Shown here: positions 1 to 6,967 of the stretch, piece by piece
How the letters are laid out: the number at the start of each line of letters is the position of its first letter
Numbering within the stretch: the stretch's first letter is position 1
Assembly: GCA_030592825.1 (NCBI GenBank)
Contig: JAUVIG010000066.1
Location: 1-12,802 of the forward strand
Direction of reading: 5' to 3'
Origin: Chlorobiota bacterium
Lineage (GTDB): Bacteria; Bacteroidota; Bacteroidia; Bacteroidales; JAADGE01
DNA length: 12,802 bases
Notes under the pieces: generated by a model
Databases searched by the model: none
What the model was told of the DNA's origin: nothing
Seen by the model: only the letters and a program-made list of their open reading frames with translations
Position numbers and translations under genes: made by a program

Positions 1-1
1 A

Positions 2-1145
2 ATTGGGGAAGATATTGATGGCGAAGCTGCTGGTGACTGGTCTGGTTACTCAGTCAGTTTAAGTGCTGACAGTTTGGTGTTAGCAATTGGAGCAAATAGA
101 AATGACGGAAATGGTTCTGATGCCGGTCATGTTAGGGTTTACCAAAATAATTTAGGAACTTGGACACAGATTGGTAATGATATTGACGGCGAAGCTGCGG
201 ATGATAGATTCGGCCACTCTGTAAGTATAAGTTCTGATGGTTCGGTTGTTGCTATTGGTGCTTTTTTTAATGACGGAAACGGCACTAATGCCGGTCATGT
301 AAGAGTTTATCAAAACAACTCAGGCATTTGGGAACAAGTTGGTACTGATATTGACGGAGAAGCAGCAGGTGACCATTCAGGCTGGTCAGTAAGTTTAAGT
401 TCTGACGGTTCGGTTGTAGCTATTGGTGCACCAAATAATGCCGGAAACAGCTATAGTTCTGGTCATGTAAGGATTTATAAAAACATTTCTGGAACTTGGA
501 TACAGATAGGAGACGATATAGACGGTGAATTATCAGATGACCATTCAGGCTGGTCAGTAAGTTTAAGTTCTGATGGTTTGACTGTTGCTATTGGTGCAAA
601 ATATAATAGTGGCAACGGTTATTGGTCTGGTCATGTCAGGATATATCAAAACATTGCAGAAACTTGGACTCAAATAGGGGACGATATTGATGGAGAAGCA
701 GCAGGAGACCAGTCTGGCTGGTCTGTTAGTATAAGTGCCGACGGATCAGTTGTAGCTATTGGTGCTTATCTAAATGATGGAAACGGAACTGATTCCGGTC
801 ATGTAAGGGTTTACCAAAAAAAATTAGGAACTTGGACACAGATTGGGGAAGATATTAACGGAGAATCTGCAACTGACAAGTCCGGCTACTCAATATGTTT
901 AAGTTCTTGTGGTTCCGTAGTCGTTATTGGAGCCAATGAAAATTCCGGAAGCGCCTATAATTCCGGTCATGTAAGGATTTACCAATATAATTCAGATACA
1001 TGGGAACAAATTGTAGCAGATATTGACGGAGAAGCATTATATGATGGTTCTGGTTGTTCAGTAAGTATTAATACTCATATCTCAATGGTGGCAATTGGAG
1101 CTATTTTTAGTGGATCTGCTGGACATGTGAGAATTTATTCTTGCA
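2..1145 (+). repeat. Seven tandem 168-bp coding repeats (FG-GAP_2-like)
   Basis: Repeat units start at 2, 170, 338, 506, 674, 842 and 1010. The first six are exactly 168 bp apart with no insertion or deletion. Each encodes a 56-residue unit with the skeleton IGxDIDGEAAGD, SGxSVSLSSDGSVVAIGA, GHVRVYQN, GTWTQ. The seventh unit is about four residues shorter before GHVRIY and leads into a Cys-rich linker (SCTCTNPP). More units may lie left of the window, so seven is a lower bound. Their number would suit one propeller, but that is inference. Confidence 0.9.
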
Positions 1146-2137
1146 CATGTACTAATCCGCCAGTACCAAATTTAACTGCATTAACTGATATAACAGGAGA
1201 ATGTTTTGTTGATTTATCAACATATAATACCCCAGCAGCTACAAATGAATGTGGTGTTACCGTTTACGGAACAACTCCCCAAACGCTTTTCACAGAGCTT
1301 GGAACATATACTGTAACTTGGACATATAATGACGTTGATGGGAACATAAGTCAACAACTCCAAACTGTTACTGTTGAAGATAGTATTGCTCCAAGTTTAT
1401 CAGTTCAAAATCTCAATCTTTTAATTTTAGGAAGTAATACAGTTTCTATTACTCCACAGGATGTTGTTACAAATGCATCAGACAATTGTGCTGTAGCTGA
1501 CACATTACTCAGTCAAAGTACTTTTGATTGTTCTGATGTGGGTTTTCCTGTGGATGTAGATGTTACTTTGACTGATATTTTTGATAATTCAACTGTTGAA
1601 ACTGTACAAGTAAATGTTTCTGACATTATTCCCCCGTCAATAACGTGCTTAACTAATCAAGAAGTAAATGCAGATGATACGCATTCTTATACAGTTCAAG
1701 GAACTGAATTTGACCCTATTGCTACAAATGATAATTGCGAAGTTCAAAATGTAATAAACGATTTTAACAGTTTATCAACATTAGACGGTGCATCACTATC
1801 AGAAGGAACAACTATAATTACATGGACTGTTACAGATATTGGCGGAAATGAAAACCAATGCAGTTTTGATGTTTTAGTAAATGAATATGTAGGAATTGTA
1901 GATTTATCAACAAAAGGAATTTCAATATACCCAAATCCGACTAAAGGTATCTTCACAATAAAAACAGAAGATAATTACATGTTAACAATATCAGATATTT
2001 CCGGCAAGATAGTAAAAGAAGCAAAAATCAACAATGAGCAAATTACAATTGATTTGACAGATAATGCAAGTGGCGTTTATTTTATTTCATTTAAAAATAA
2101 TGATACTGTAAAAACAACTAAAATAATACTTGAATAG
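2..2137 (+). CDS. Secreted FG-GAP/HYR repeat protein with T9SS type A sorting domain (5' partial)
   Basis: The reading frame is open to the left edge, so the start is outside the window; the TTG at 74 is only an internal codon. The 711 visible residues show, in order, seven beta-propeller-like repeats of 56 residues (about 1-382) resembling FG-GAP_2 (core VAIGA...GHVRVY), then three HYR-like immunoglobulin-fold domains (about 383-460, 461-540 and 541-630; markers TDITGEC, ATNECGV, PPSITC, TNDNCEV, ITWTVTD). The C-terminal sorting domain is at about 630-711 (IYPNPTKGIFTI, then SGKIVKEA and GVYFI). The known role of that domain is export through the type IX secretion system and attachment to, or release from, the cell surface. 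By inference this is a cell-surface adhesin or structural protein; no catalytic motif is visible. A terminator follows 42 nt after the stop. I am confident of the domain architecture but not of the ligand. Confidence 0.9.
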   Translation: MGEDIDGEAAGDWSGYSVSLSADSLVLAIGANRNDGNGSDAGHVRVYQNNLGTWTQIGNDIDGEAADDRFGHSVSISSDGSVVAIGAFFNDGNGTNAGHVRVYQNNSGIWEQVGTDIDGEAAGDHSGWSVSLSSDGSVVAIGAPNNAGNSYSSGHVRIYKNISGTWIQIGDDIDGELSDDHSGWSVSLSSDGLTVAIGAKYNSGNGYWSGHVRIYQNIAETWTQIGDDIDGEAAGDQSGWSVSISADGSVVAIGAYLNDGNGTDSGHVRVYQKKLGTWTQIGEDINGESATDKSGYSICLSSCGSVVVIGANENSGSAYNSGHVRIYQYNSDTWEQIVADIDGEALYDGSGCSVSINTHISMVAIGAIFSGSAGHVRIYSCTCTNPPVPNLTALTDITGECFVDLSTYNTPAATNECGVTVYGTTPQTLFTELGTYTVTWTYNDVDGNISQQLQTVTVEDSIAPSLSVQNLNLLILGSNTVSITPQDVVTNASDNCAVADTLLSQSTFDCSDVGFPVDVDVTLTDIFDNSTVETVQVNVSDIIPPSITCLTNQEVNADDTHSYTVQGTEFDPIATNDNCEVQNVINDFNSLSTLDGASLSEGTTIITWTVTDIGGNENQCSFDVLVNEYVGIVDLSTKGISIYPNPTKGIFTIKTEDNYMLTISDISGKIVKEAKINNEQITIDLTDNASGVYFISFKNNDTVKTTKIILE

Positions 2138-2179
2138 ATTCCGGTCAAATTATTGTTATCAAGGATAAGCTATAGTTAT

Positions 2180-2225
2180 AAAATAGCTGTTGAGCAATTT
2201 TAAACCGCCAACAGCTATTTTTTTT
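2180..2225 (+). terminator. Intrinsic terminator after the T9SS repeat protein
   Basis: A 13-bp perfect stem (2180-2192 pairing with 2209-2221) with a 16-nt loop runs directly into a T tract (2218-2225). It lies 42 nt past the TAG at 2135-2137 and just before the 3' end of the convergent minus-strand gene. The minus-strand T tract is poor, so it mainly serves the plus-strand gene. Confidence 0.85.
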
Positions 2226-2249
2226 CAGCTTTTTTCAATCATGTTTTTC

Positions 2250-2492
2250 CTACTCTTTCTTTTTTATTTTTCCTGCTGTTACATAATAGAATAATAAACT
2301 TGCTCCTCCAAAAAGGAATATCATTGAAAAGTATGAAACCGGTTCTTCCAGATTTGAATTGTTTACAAGAATATTTCCTGAAAATACTCCGATTCCGACA
2401 CCTATTAACAACATTCCCCATTTTAGAGAAGATAAACGATTACCTTTTAATTTAAACATATTTGCATCAGCACCTTTTTCAATTAAAGCCAT
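2250..2492 (-). CDS. Small DUF6249-like membrane protein
   Basis: The protein has 80 residues. It opens with ALIEKGADANMFK, a stretch I recognise from Bacteroidota DUF6249 proteins. Two hydrophobic segments follow: about 28-45 (GMLLIGVGIGVFSGNILV) and about 53-72 (YFSMIFLFGGASLLFYYVTA). A Lys-rich cytoplasmic tail ends the protein. Function is unknown. Family members as I recall them have an extra transmembrane helix before the KER-ALIEKG motif; here translation upstream of the ATG reads LLKER in frame and then meets a TGA at 2529-2531, so the N-terminal helix is absent. A -7-like box at 2510-2517 places transcription start just upstream of this ATG, which supports the short start. The gene converges on the T9SS gene to its left. 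Confidence 0.75.
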   Translation of the reverse strand: MALIEKGADANMFKLKGNRLSSLKWGMLLIGVGIGVFSGNILVNNSNLEEPVSYFSMIFLFGGASLLFYYVTAGKIKKKE

Positions 2493-2509
2493 TCTTTCTT
2501 TAAGAAGAA

Positions 2510-2517
2510 CAAATTTA
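2510..2517 (-). promoter_or_regulatory. Candidate -7 box (TAAATTTG) for the DUF6249-like gene
   Basis: The minus-strand octamer TAAATTTG fits the Bacteroidota -7 consensus TAnnTTTG and lies 17 nt before the ATG at 2492. I see no TTG at the usual 19-nt spacing upstream, so the call rests on the -7 box alone. Confidence 0.4.
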
Positions 2518-2519
2518 TA

Positions 2520-2789
2520 TTGATTTTCTCAATTACATTTATCAGTATCTTTCTGATTGTTTACTTTTATACAGACAATCAAGATTTGAGTATTCTTGAT
2601 AAAATTAATTTCAACCTTTCCGGTCTGTCATTTTTTGAGAAATTAAGAGATTTTTTTAAAGTAGGTATCAAAATATCTTCCGGTTATTTTATTATTCCGG
2701 CATCAGTTTTTATGCTGTTTTTTTTGGATTTTCTAATTCCGAAAATAGGCAAAATGCAAATTGATAATAATTTAAAACACCTTTTCTAA
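2520..2789 (+). CDS. Hypothetical small two-helix membrane protein, start uncertain
   Basis: This is an open frame of up to 89 residues starting at a TTG. The frame is open from 2487, after a TAA at 2484-2486, but contains no ATG before the middle of the ORF. It has two hydrophobic segments (residues about 1-17, IFSITFISIFLIVYF, and about 55-72, GYFIIPASVFMLFFLDFLI) separated by a charged linker (FFEKLRDFFKVGIK). Codon choice (ATT CCG, TCC GGT) resembles neighbouring genes, which argues for real coding. The lack of an ATG and the overlap with a minus-strand promoter box argue for a 5'-truncated remnant or a chance ORF. I do not recognise a family. If it is not a gene, 2493-2813 is a 320-nt gap holding nothing else I can see. 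Confidence 0.35.
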   Translation: MIFSITFISIFLIVYFYTDNQDLSILDKINFNLSGLSFFEKLRDFFKVGIKISSGYFIIPASVFMLFFLDFLIPKIGKMQIDNNLKHLF

Positions 2790-2813
2790 ATTTTAATATC
2801 TCAATGCTGATTT

Positions 2814-3260
2814 TTATAACATATCTTCAAACAGACTGTAATGTTCGCCTTCCATTCCGACTTTTTTATAAACTTTACGGGCTTTTATATTCGTTTTATC
2901 CACATAAAGTCGAATGCCTGAATAATCAGGATTATTTGCAACATTTTTTTTAATTTCTGAATACATAAGTTTAAAAACACCTTTTTTTCTGTATTCGGGC
3001 AAAACGAAAACAGATTGTATCCAAATTACTTGGCTGTTTCTCCAGTCGCTCCATTCATAAGTTGTAAGCAAAGAAGCAATAACTTTTTCGTCATCTTCAA
3101 CAATGTAGTATTTCCCTTTTGAGGCATCATTAAAAACGGCTTGAACTCCTTTGAGAACTGTATCGGTATCAAGATGAAAATTTTCGGTTTCAAGAGCCAT
3201 TTTTTGTTGAAAACCGGCAATTACTTTATATTCCGGTTTTTTTGCTTCTCTGAATATCAT
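2814..3260 (-). CDS. GNAT-family N-acetyltransferase
   Basis: The 148-residue protein has the GNAT fold signature. Motif A is the strand IQSVFVLPEY followed by the acetyl-CoA pyrophosphate loop R91-K-K-G94-V-F, a variant of the usual R/Q-x-x-G-x-G/A. Motif B is residues 115-136 (GIRLYV, N124, A127, Y131, GM). The substrate cannot be told from sequence. The start is the ATG at 3258-3260 (MIFREAKKPEY), typical of the family; a TTG at 3276-3278 would extend it by six residues and is less likely. The 5' end overlaps the 3' end of aroC by 35 nt in another frame, so it is probably translated from the aroC transcript by coupling. No promoter is needed or seen between them. Confidence 0.88.
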   Translation of the reverse strand: MIFREAKKPEYKVIAGFQQKMALETENFHLDTDTVLKGVQAVFNDASKGKYYIVEDDEKVIASLLTTYEWSDWRNSQVIWIQSVFVLPEYRKKGVFKLMYSEIKKNVANNPDYSGIRLYVDKTNIKARKVYKKVGMEGEHYSLFEDML

Positions 3261-4236
3261 ATTTTTTTGTGTTATCAATCATCATTAAATCCGCCAAAAC
3301 ACAAGCCGTTACAGCTTCAATAATAACAGGAATTCTCAATGCAAAACAAGTATCATGTCTGCCTTTAATTTCCAATTTTTCGGGTTTACCTGATTCAAAG
3401 TTAAAAGTTTCCTGCGGCAGAGAAATACTTGAGGTCGGTTTAACAGCTACTCTGAAGAAAATATCGTTACCGTTTGTAATACCACCGTTAATTCCTCCGG
3501 CATTATTTGTTTTAGTAGTGCCTGATTCATTAATAATCAAATCATTATGTTCCGAGCCTTTCATAATTGCTGCTTCAAAACCACTGCCGAATTCAATAGC
3601 TTTAACACCCGGAATTGAAAATATTGCATGGCTGATTAAAGATTCTACGGAATCAAAAAACGGTTCTCCCAAGCCGACCGGAACATTAGTTACAGAGCAT
3701 TCAATAATTCCGCCGATTGAATCGCCTGTTTTCAGAGCTTTGTCAACAGCATCTGTAATATTTGTATTTCCTCCTGCTTCAGTAAGTTTAGCTGTAATAT
3801 TTATATCAGAAATTATCTTTTTTGCAATTACACCGGCAGCAACAAGACCTACTGTCAACCTCCCGGAGAAATGACCGCCGCCTCTGTCATCATTAAAGGA
3901 AATAAATTTTTTATCTGTAACAAAATCAGCATGTCCGGGGCGGGGATGATTTCTGAAATTATAATCCGAAGAACGAGTATTTGTATTTTTAAAGAGAATC
4001 GTTATCGGAGCACCTGTTGAATAGTTGTTGTGTATTCCGCTGATTATTTGCGGCTTATCATCTTCTTTACGGGAAGTTGTGCCTTTTGCACCGCTTTTGC
4101 GTCTTAATAAGTCATGTTTAAAGTCATCTTCATTAATTGAGATTCCCGGCGGGCATCCGTCTATCACCACACCAACAGAATCACCATGCGATTCTCCGAA
4201 GATTTGAATTTTGAATATGTGGCCGAATGTGTTCAT
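3226..4236 (-). CDS. aroC: Chorismate synthase
   Basis: It catalyses anti-1,4-elimination of phosphate from EPSP (5-enolpyruvylshikimate 3-phosphate) to give chorismate, the last step of the shikimate pathway, and requires reduced FMN. At 336 residues it is slightly shorter than the 361-residue E. coli enzyme. Visible motifs are the N-terminal signature GESHG (14-18, with H17), SGAKGTT (48-54), NTRSSDY (86-92) and RPGHADF (99-105). The FMN-binding region is DDRGGGHFSGRLT (116-128), and the C-terminal signature is KGRHDTC (291-297). The ATG at 4236 gives the family's usual MNTFGHIFKI beginning. It lies 111 nt downstream of the VWA-like gene on the same strand and overlaps the GNAT gene by 35 nt. 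No other aro gene is nearby, so the pathway is dispersed. Confidence 0.97.
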   Translation of the reverse strand: MNTFGHIFKIQIFGESHGDSVGVVIDGCPPGISINEDDFKHDLLRRKSGAKGTTSRKEDDKPQIISGIHNNYSTGAPITILFKNTNTRSSDYNFRNHPRPGHADFVTDKKFISFNDDRGGGHFSGRLTVGLVAAGVIAKKIISDINITAKLTEAGGNTNITDAVDKALKTGDSIGGIIECSVTNVPVGLGEPFFDSVESLISHAIFSIPGVKAIEFGSGFEAAIMKGSEHNDLIINESGTTKTNNAGGINGGITNGNDIFFRVAVKPTSSISLPQETFNFESGKPEKLEIKGRHDTCFALRIPVIIEAVTACVLADLMMIDNTKKYDIQRSKKTGI

Positions 4237-4347
4237 CTTTAATAAAAATTAATAAAGAATAATTTAACTTTAAACTGATTTACTTTTAGCAAACAATTAT
4301 GCTAATCCCTCATTTACTAATTCACTAAATAACTATTTCACTATCTG

Positions 4348-6426
4348 TCAAAACGCCCCGTAAAACTTCCTCATAAACCATTCAACTGATAGCAATAATA
4401 AAATTAACAAGAAAATCAGTTTATAATTTATCAATGCTTCTGTTTTTTTCTCACTGAATGCTACCGGAACAATATTTTCATTATTTTGAATATCTTTAAT
4501 AAGTTTCTCTGTTTCATTTGCATAGAAAAATTTTCCGCCGGTTTCTTTTGACAGTTTGTATAATAAATTATGATTTGCTGTGGTCTTTTCTGCTTCAATA
4601 TTTACCGGAACAACAGATAAAATGCCTTCTTTTTTATATTTTTTTCCTTTATATATAGTTTCTGCTTTCCAAGTATAATCGCCTGCTTGTAATTTTTTCG
4701 CATTCAACTTATATGATTTGCCGCTTTTTTCAAAAATAAAACTGTTGGTGTTTTTTGCAGAATCTGTTATTGTTAAACTAACTTCCGGTTCGTTTATAAG
4801 TTCATATTCTTTTGAATAAAACTCTGCTTTAAAAACAGCATCTTGATTTTCGAGAATTATTTTTTCAGAAATGATTTTAAATCTTTCTTTTGTTTCTTTT
4901 TGCGTTAAGTGTTGCACTATTTTGTTAATCAACTCATTAAACAGATAATGATTTTGATTGGTCTTATAGTCATACATACGCCATCGCCATATACCTTCAC
5001 CTGTTATTACAACAGACTTTTTGCCTCCCGGTACAGAGTTGAATACAATTAATGCTTGCTCGGTATTGATGTTTTTAATTTTTCGGTAAAACAGTATCTC
5101 GGAGTTACCCGATATTTTATAATCACCAAAAGCAGACAGAATGGGAGGGGAGTTTAAAGTAATTTCTTGTATTTCCGGATTTAAATCAAATAATGAAAAG
5201 TTTTTATTTAAAATACCTGTAACTTCATCAGCCGAATTTGAGTATGCTCCTGTTTTTAGTCCTGTATTTAGGTTATCAAACTTTTGCAAAGAACTTTGAC
5301 TTCCCAAAATATATAAAACAGGTATGTCGGAATTGATAATTTGCTTCATTAGTGATGTTCGAGAATTTACGGACGGAATTTGATGCAAAATTACCAAATT
5401 GTATGCATTAACTGATTTATTGAATTTTGATGCTATATAAAATTCTGTTTCAAAATTTTGATTCAGTTCAAGTGCTTGCCTGATTGCTGATATATCAGGA
5501 TGAGGAGAGTTTGCAAGTATTAAAATCTTTTGCTTGCTGTCAACAACTTCTACAACTACTTGTTTTATATTGTTTTGTACGTTTTCCTCTTCCTTTAAAG
5601 TTTTTATTTGAATTTTAATTTTATGAAAGCCTTTTGTCCCTGCAAATATTTCAAAATCAACTTTTTTAAAAAAGTCGCTGTTTTTTATGTTTAATGTTTT
5701 TGTACTGATTATTTTTCCGTTGTCAGTCAATTTGATTACAGCTTGTTTTCCTTTAAGTTTATAAGCTCTGATATTTATTCTTACAGGAAATTTATTATTT
5801 AAAAATGCAATTTTATTGTATTTTATATCAGAGATTGAAATATCCGGTTTTACAGTTGTATCACCAAGAGCAAGGGAATAAACCGGGAAGTTTATATCTT
5901 GAATAATATATTCGGGATTTTTTCCTGAATTTACAATCCCGTCACTTGAAATTATAAGAGCACCAATATTTCTGTGATAGTATTTGTTTTTGATATCAGA
6001 AATCAGTTGTGAAATATTGGTTTGTTTTTCGGTAAATGAAAAACTGTCTGATTGTTTTACATTATCCCCGAAAGTATAGCTTTTAAATTCATATGAGTTG
6101 CTGTTTTCCTCAAAGAAAGATTTTATTTTCGAATGAAACTTCTGGATTTTATTCTTTTCATAAGCTACTGATTCTGAATTATCTTGAGCAAAAACAACAA
6201 TAGGATTTTCAATAGTTTTACCAAGTGATTTTATTACCGGTGAGAGTAACAGAAAGGATATAATACTTACAGTTAAAAACCTGAATGCAAACATACTTCT
6301 TATAATAAGTTTAGATGCTTCTTCAAGTTTATTTTCTTTTCGGTATAATAACCAAGCATAAGCAAAACCTAATGCAAGGCAAAATATTACAAACCATAAA
6401 GGGTATTCTGTTATTATTGATGACAT
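4348..6426 (-). CDS. Membrane-anchored VWA-like protein with GATase1-like segment
   Basis: This 692-residue protein has two N-terminal transmembrane helices (about 9-28 and 47-66) and one near the C-terminus (about 668-684), so the bulk is predicted to face one compartment, likely the periplasm. After the second helix comes a VWA-type domain: VVFAQDNSESVA contains a MIDAS-like DxSxS (D82, S84, S86), followed by QTNIS (T136) and the strand-loop ALIISSDG (156-163). A mid-region (about 298-380) starting KQKILILANSPHPD resembles the class I glutamine-amidotransferase-like fold seen in large Bacteroidota VWA membrane proteins; no catalytic Cys is evident. The motif GEGIWRWRMYDY (477-488) is also familiar from that group. 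A Big/Ig-like segment precedes the last helix. The biochemical role is not known; BatA-like stress proteins are distant relatives. It lies 20 nt downstream of a terminator-like hairpin, so its own promoter must overlap that or be very compact. Confidence 0.8.
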   Translation of the reverse strand: MSSIITEYPLWFVIFCLALGFAYAWLLYRKENKLEEASKLIIRSMFAFRFLTVSIISFLLLSPVIKSLGKTIENPIVVFAQDNSESVAYEKNKIQKFHSKIKSFFEENSNSYEFKSYTFGDNVKQSDSFSFTEKQTNISQLISDIKNKYYHRNIGALIISSDGIVNSGKNPEYIIQDINFPVYSLALGDTTVKPDISISDIKYNKIAFLNNKFPVRINIRAYKLKGKQAVIKLTDNGKIISTKTLNIKNSDFFKKVDFEIFAGTKGFHKIKIQIKTLKEEENVQNNIKQVVVEVVDSKQKILILANSPHPDISAIRQALELNQNFETEFYIASKFNKSVNAYNLVILHQIPSVNSRTSLMKQIINSDIPVLYILGSQSSLQKFDNLNTGLKTGAYSNSADEVTGILNKNFSLFDLNPEIQEITLNSPPILSAFGDYKISGNSEILFYRKIKNINTEQALIVFNSVPGGKKSVVITGEGIWRWRMYDYKTNQNHYLFNELINKIVQHLTQKETKERFKIISEKIILENQDAVFKAEFYSKEYELINEPEVSLTITDSAKNTNSFIFEKSGKSYKLNAKKLQAGDYTWKAETIYKGKKYKKEGILSVVPVNIEAEKTTANHNLLYKLSKETGGKFFYANETEKLIKDIQNNENIVPVAFSEKKTEALINYKLIFLLILLLLSVEWFMRKFYGAF

Positions 6427-6440
6427 AATTTATATAACGA

Positions 6441-6478
6441 TAAAAAAATGACTTTCTTACAAAAGTAAAAAAGTCATT
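6441..6478 (-). terminator. Hairpin and T tract downstream of the nucleotidyltransferase cassette
   Basis: The arms 6447-6460 and 6465-6478 form a 14-bp stem with one mismatch and an AAAA/TTTT tetraloop. On the minus strand the hairpin is followed by seven T's (complement of 6442-6448), the form of an intrinsic terminator. It sits between the HEPN remnant and the VWA-like gene. The same hairpin core recurs at 6941-6972. Confidence 0.7.
6447..6473. repeat. 27-nt hairpin repeat, copy 1
   Basis: The core GACTTTCTTAC-AAAA-GTAAAAAAG (6450-6473) is identical over 24 nt to 6944-6967, and the three bases before it differ at one position (AAT versus AAC). It is self-complementary and its right flank here (TCATT) extends the stem. 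The two copies are 494 nt apart in the same orientation and bracket the nucleotidyltransferase and HEPN remnant. Confidence 0.85.
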
Positions 6479-6497
6479 ATGATATGCTAAAATATTT

Positions 6498-6572
6498 TTA
6501 TTTTATTTCTTTAATAATAAACTTACATTCTTGTTCAATATCAAATAAAAAATCATTATCAAAGCGAGACAT
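6498..6572 (-). pseudogene. Remnant of a HEPN (HepT/DUF86-like) toxin, 24 codons
   Basis: A 24-codon frame begins with an ATG at 6570-6572, overlaps the 3' end of the nucleotidyltransferase by 14 nt, and ends in TAA at 6498-6500. Its peptide (MSRFDNDFLFDIEQEC, then KFIIKEIK) resembles the N-terminal helix of DUF86/HepT-type HEPN proteins, which often begin MSRxDxxxLxDI and normally follow an MNT gene with a short overlap. A complete HepT is typically well over 100 residues and carries an RX4-6H ribonuclease motif; everything past the first helix is missing. The position and overlap make a decayed toxin the best reading; a chance peptide or a genuine small protein is possible. Confidence 0.55.
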
Positions 6573-6873
6573 AAACAGTTTCTTTTAAAACATCTTTAGT
6601 GAAATTTCTATTTTTCGGCAAAGATTTTAAAGTTATTAAATCAATATCAGTTTGAAATAAATCTTGCAAATAATAAATTAAACGGATATAATTTTTATAA
6701 GTTTTCTTATCTTTTATAAACTCAACTGCAAAATCAATATCGCTGTTTTTGTCCTGTTCATTTCGAACATAAGAGCCGAACAATCCAATTTTTGAAACAC
6801 CGTATTCTTTGATAGATGTTCTGTTTTCAGCTAAAATTTGTAAGATATTTTCCTTTGAGTTTACTTTTTTCAT
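6559..6873 (-). CDS. MntA-type minimal nucleotidyltransferase (antitoxin)
   Basis: The 104-residue nucleotidyltransferase-fold protein carries the exact MntA motif G33-S34-X10-D45-x-D47 (GSYVRNEQDKNSDIDFAV) and a third acidic residue in TDIDLI (D78). Members of this family inactivate a cognate HEPN ribonuclease toxin by AMPylating a tyrosine (type VII toxin-antitoxin, MntA/HepT). The catalytic residues appear intact. The partner that should follow on the same strand is reduced to 24 codons, so this looks like an orphan antitoxin. The ATG at 6873 is chosen because it precedes the conserved helix and has a -7-like box 28 nt upstream. A 15-nt palindrome lies between that box and the ATG. A nucleotidyltransferase with a different partner elsewhere remains possible. 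Confidence 0.88.
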   Translation of the reverse strand: MKKVNSKENILQILAENRTSIKEYGVSKIGLFGSYVRNEQDKNSDIDFAVEFIKDKKTYKNYIRLIYYLQDLFQTDIDLITLKSLPKNRNFTKDVLKETVYVSL

Positions 6874-6880
6874 AAAATCT

Positions 6881-6909
6881 ATACTTTCAAAGTATTTGAT
6901 ACAAAAATA
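6881..6909 (-). promoter_or_regulatory. Candidate promoter and palindromic operator of the nucleotidyltransferase gene
   Basis: The minus-strand octamer TATTTTTG (6902-6909) matches the -7 consensus TAnnTTTG; no TTG is visible at the matching -33 position. Between it and the ATG lies a perfect 15-nt palindrome, ATACTTT-C-AAAGTAT (6881-6895), around the expected transcription start. That is a plausible autoregulatory operator for a toxin-antitoxin locus, by inference only. Confidence 0.4.
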
Positions 6910-6940
6910 CGAAAGATTTGTGATTTTTAGAAATAATAAG

Positions 6941-6967
6941 AACGACTTTCTTACAAAAGTAAAAAAG
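6941..6967. repeat. 27-nt hairpin repeat, copy 2
   Basis: This is the second copy of the hairpin core (24 identical nt, 6944-6967), between the fabG-like gene and the nucleotidyltransferase. The right flank (CCGTG) complements the left arm less well than in copy 1 (11 of 14 pairs over 6941-6972), and no T tract follows on either strand. Terminator function is therefore weaker here. Confidence 0.85.

Noticed and set aside
74..76. TTG at 74 as start of the T9SS protein
   Set aside because: The frame is open to the window edge and the preceding codons encode the first part of the same 56-residue repeat.
3258..3278. TTG start at 3278 for the GNAT gene
   Set aside because: The ATG at 3260 gives the usual family N-terminus; the TTG would only add six unconserved residues.
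3269..3874. Long plus-strand open frame (201 codons)
   Set aside because: It lies wholly antisense to aroC, whose motifs are certain; the translation shows no recognisable domain.
4306..4345. CACTA-rich stretch between aroC and the VWA-like gene as a regulatory repeat
   Set aside because: The three CACTA-like units are irregularly spaced in AT-rich DNA, with no hairpin or promoter consensus.
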